From positions 992,001 to 1,056,000 of the forward strand of contig JBAJFG010000545.1 of NCBI GenBank assembly GCA_037903475.1: a stretch of 64,000 nucleotides of DNA, written 5' to 3'. A program made the position numbers and the translations under genes. This DNA comes from Ancylostoma caninum. Its lineage: Eukaryota > Nematoda > Chromadorea > Rhabditida > Ancylostomatidae. The notes beneath the pieces are model-generated. The model searched no databases. It saw nothing but the letters and a program-made list of their open reading frames with translations, and had not been told where the DNA came from. This document shows positions 61,548 through 64,000 of the stretch, piece by piece (the first letter of the stretch is position 1; each line of letters begins with the position of its first letter).

Positions 61548-61975
61548 TTTGAGATTTTTCTACGAAAACAATCTTCAAGAGCTGCTGACCGCAATGGTAT
61601 ACGCGACTCCATGTGAAACAGCCGGAAAACCCGTTCTCTTAGTCTAACCTTTCGAGAGCTTGTGGGCGGAGCCAGGGCGAGGCTACTGGTTTCTACATCA
61701 TCCACTCCTTTGCTTATCATAGTCAGAGCGCAATTCCTATCATTTTAGAGAGCGGATTATGCGGAGTTTTCACAACTAGTATGAATTTCCTCAGAAGGTA
61801 CTCTATTCGGAAACCTTATCCCCCGTACTAGCCTCACGCTTGACTCCGCCCACAAGCTCTTCAAAATTTGTGATCCGAAAACGTTTTTTCGGTAATTTTG
61901 CAAGTAATCACGTATACCATTGGGATCGCTAGTTCTTCAGGATTCTTTTCATATGAAACCTCAAAGACTATTCTC
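61548..61975. mobile_element. Fold-back element, family A copy 2
   Basis: The left arm starts TTTTGAGATTTTTC and contains CAATGGTATACGCG and GAGCTTGTGGGCGGAG (about 61663). The right arm mirrors it: CTCCGCCCACAAGCTC (about 61844), CGTATACCATTGGGATCG, ending near 61975. The arms are about 130-150 nt with scattered mismatches. It has no coding capacity and is uninterrupted, unlike the copy at 46012-46677. Confidence 0.7.
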
Positions 61976-62665
61976 ATGTGGGACGATGTTTTTAAGAAGG
62001 CGTTAAAAACAATGCTATTCACATCGTGCCAGGAGCAGTGCAGCGCTTCAAAACGTTACGAATTTAGTCATTGATGCGTAGCGGCCAAGTACGCAGTCAA
62101 GCTACGGATAGAAGAAACTTAAAATTTCGTACCTCTGAACCAACTGTAAATAACTCTTTGCAAGAATTCATGTATTATAGTCAGCCTTTCTGAAGATTCC
62201 ACAGAAAAACCGTGAAGAACAAAATCGTACACTGATTTTACCTCTACTCACCCGTAGACAGCTTCGATGCGAAAATCCTGAAGCTTGCCGGATGTTGAAC
62301 AGTTCGTAAAAAATTTCAACTTCCCGTTATGCCATTTACAAGTACTTTTTATCTTTCGATGCAATTCTACCCAATACTGATTGGGATATAATAAGCTCAA
62401 CTCACCCATATTTGGGCGTTTACTCCCAAATATTCAAACACACTAGTGAAATTACTTTCTTAATTAATTTCTTTATCCAGCCAAGTGATCAACACAGTTT
62501 TTCACCACCCAACGGCACACTTCAGACAAGAAAACTCCTCACATGTTCACAGTTTTATTAAGCTATTGCAAAATGGAGTGAATTTTGTACTCTACTCCAA
62601 ATATACATATTCATTATCTTTTTAATACTAATCTATTAACATTTCCGGGAAATATAACGCAACAA

Positions 62666-63543
62666 CTATCGTTGATAGCGGATCGCGTTCATTGCAGTTC
62701 GGTTGTGCCAGTAGTCTGCCAACGTATATGCATAATGCTCGTGCAGTGCTGTGGAAAGCATTTCATCACCTACAAAAAATAAAGAAATTCCATATCGTCA
62801 TAAAAAAATAGTAAAAAAAACATTGGCTACTAAGATCATGTCATCTGGGTGCTGTTGATTTGGGCTTCTCTTTCTTAGAATCATAACTAATCAGGAATTT
62901 AGCAGGAAATTACTTAGGATTCTCGTGCTGAACTATGTCATCAGGTTCGAAAATGGCCCCGCTGATTTTCCAGTCCCTGATACCGAGACATTAAAATAAA
63001 GGAATGAGCCTGCTGGACGTATTGAAACAATGTTTCCATAACAATATGTCTATTTTGATTGGTAATTATTCATTCGCAATAATCACAAAAAAAAAACAGA
63101 AATCGAAGAAAGGAATTTGGAACATCGACTCATATCAGTTGCCGTATTTAAACAAGACGAAATTCTACAAGAGCTCAGGGCTTCGCTATCATGACCAAAA
63201 AATCGTCTGGCCTTTGCAAAACCAACACTATTGAAACAATGATTGGCCCTCCACCATGAGGAGGTAAGGTAACATTAGAACTCATTAATTTCACAGCAAC
63301 ATTCAAAATCGAAACGAATTTCTGCACTTTCAACTTTTTCTTAGTCAAAAATACCCACAAAAAGGTTTAATATAATTGAATTTGCCTACCTGGATAAGTA
63401 ATTCCTTATTGTTAATGATATCCCAAAGAACTTGCTGCTCCGGCAAGACTTCGGTTTGCGTCGCCACATCACTAGTCGCCAACGTAGCGATATCACTGAC
63501 AGCTAGCCTGGTTACATCGTTACTAGCCAGATTTAAAGCAGAT
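62666..63543 (-). CDS. 3' part of an unidentified minus-strand gene (provisional exons)
   Basis: The best exon is 63390-63543: acceptor CATTTCCAG, donor CAG|GTAGGC, 51 codons, with SALNLASNDVTRLAVSDI, then TSDVATQTEVLPEQQV and LWDIINNKELLIQ. Downstream on the same strand, 62914-62976 gives DWKISGAIFEPDDIVQHENP after acceptor CGGTATCAG. A terminal exon at 62666-62769 follows acceptor TTTTTGTAG and gives EMLSTALHEHYAYTLADYW, then NRTAMNAIRYQR before TAG. A possible small exon near 63300 reads KFVSILNVAVKLMSS. The last two main exons do not join directly in phase, so one exon is missing or one call is wrong. The gene may extend upstream beyond the window. No family recognised. Confidence 0.4.
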
Positions 63544-64000
63544 CTGGAAATGAACACAGCTTTCCACAATTAAAAGTGGTTAGAAATAGAAAGGCAGAAA
63601 AATACAAAATTGATTTCAAGGATAGTGGTTACTCTATTTAGCGGGTGCAGTTACAGGACTGATGCTCTTACTCACAACACTGTCGTCAGGCTTGTCCCCT
63701 CCCCTCCCCCGGTGAAAATGAGTCATACCCATTCTGAAGTTCGGAAGCAATGCATTTGCCGAGCATCGTTCAAATGTCCAGCGAACGAGTCTGCCGACTA
63801 TCACGTTTGGTCAAACGAAATCCGCCAATCGTATTGCCACATTGAGAGTCCCGCTAAGTGTAAATGTTGCCAAGCAAAAGGGGTTAAGTAGCGCACGAAA
63901 CGAAAACTAAATAGATCCTAAATAAATACATAGTATAGCTATCAACTGCGCAAAAATTTTGACACCACAGAGACAATATATGATTGGCAGAAACCATTTG

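Noticed and set aside
63610..63891. Cys-rich plus-strand frame (contains QCICRASFKCPANES)
   Set aside because: Eight cysteines drew attention as a possible secreted domain, but there is no signal peptide, spacing did not match a known family, and no splice partner is seen.

Overview
The window is nuclear DNA of a nematode, most likely a strongylid or hookworm-like parasite. It is AT-rich and gene-poor, with many small exons, introns from about 43 nt to several kb, strong TTTCAG acceptors, candidate spliced-leader acceptors just upstream of ATGs, a major sperm protein (MSP) domain gene, short runs of the nematode telomere hexamer, and a non-autonomous Helitron. No bacterial-style operons, rRNA or CRISPR arrays are visible. 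All gene models were assembled by eye from splice signals, reading-frame phase and protein family memory; no alignment was run.

Layout. 1-26 kb is mostly non-coding. It holds a decayed Tc1/mariner element (9518-10776), a 352-bp-period tandem duplication (13061-13738), small inverted repeats, a long decayed reading frame (20.1-21.2 kb) and several isolated candidate exons. A minus-strand gene of unknown function starts near 28.2 kb and its first three exons run to 26.86 kb. From 31.8 to 41.6 kb lies a plus-strand cluster of three well supported genes: a SURF1 homologue (cytochrome c oxidase assembly), a CLCC1-like ER channel gene only 252 nt downstream (probably one operon), and an MSP-domain protein with an N-terminal membrane segment and a long proline-rich tail. 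The large intron of the MSP gene contains an almost perfect 0.7-kb palindrome.

A 923-bp Helitron (42097-43019) with a (GT)n tract and about four copies of a 118-bp unit separates the MSP gene from a convergent minus-strand gene (51785 to 43671). That gene has 11 exons and encodes a 382-residue type II membrane glycosyltransferase of the PF03407 nucleotide-diphospho-sugar transferase family. It has one GC-AG intron and carries nested fold-back elements in another. From 52 to 64 kb the DNA is again repeat-rich (tRNA-derived repeats, further copies of both fold-back families, two 14-nt G tracts, a perfect hairpin). The last kilobase and a half holds part of an unrecognised minus-strand gene.

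Functionally, SURF1 acts in the mitochondrial inner membrane and CLCC1 in the ER; their adjacency is best read as shared transcription rather than a shared pathway. The other genes show no obvious link.
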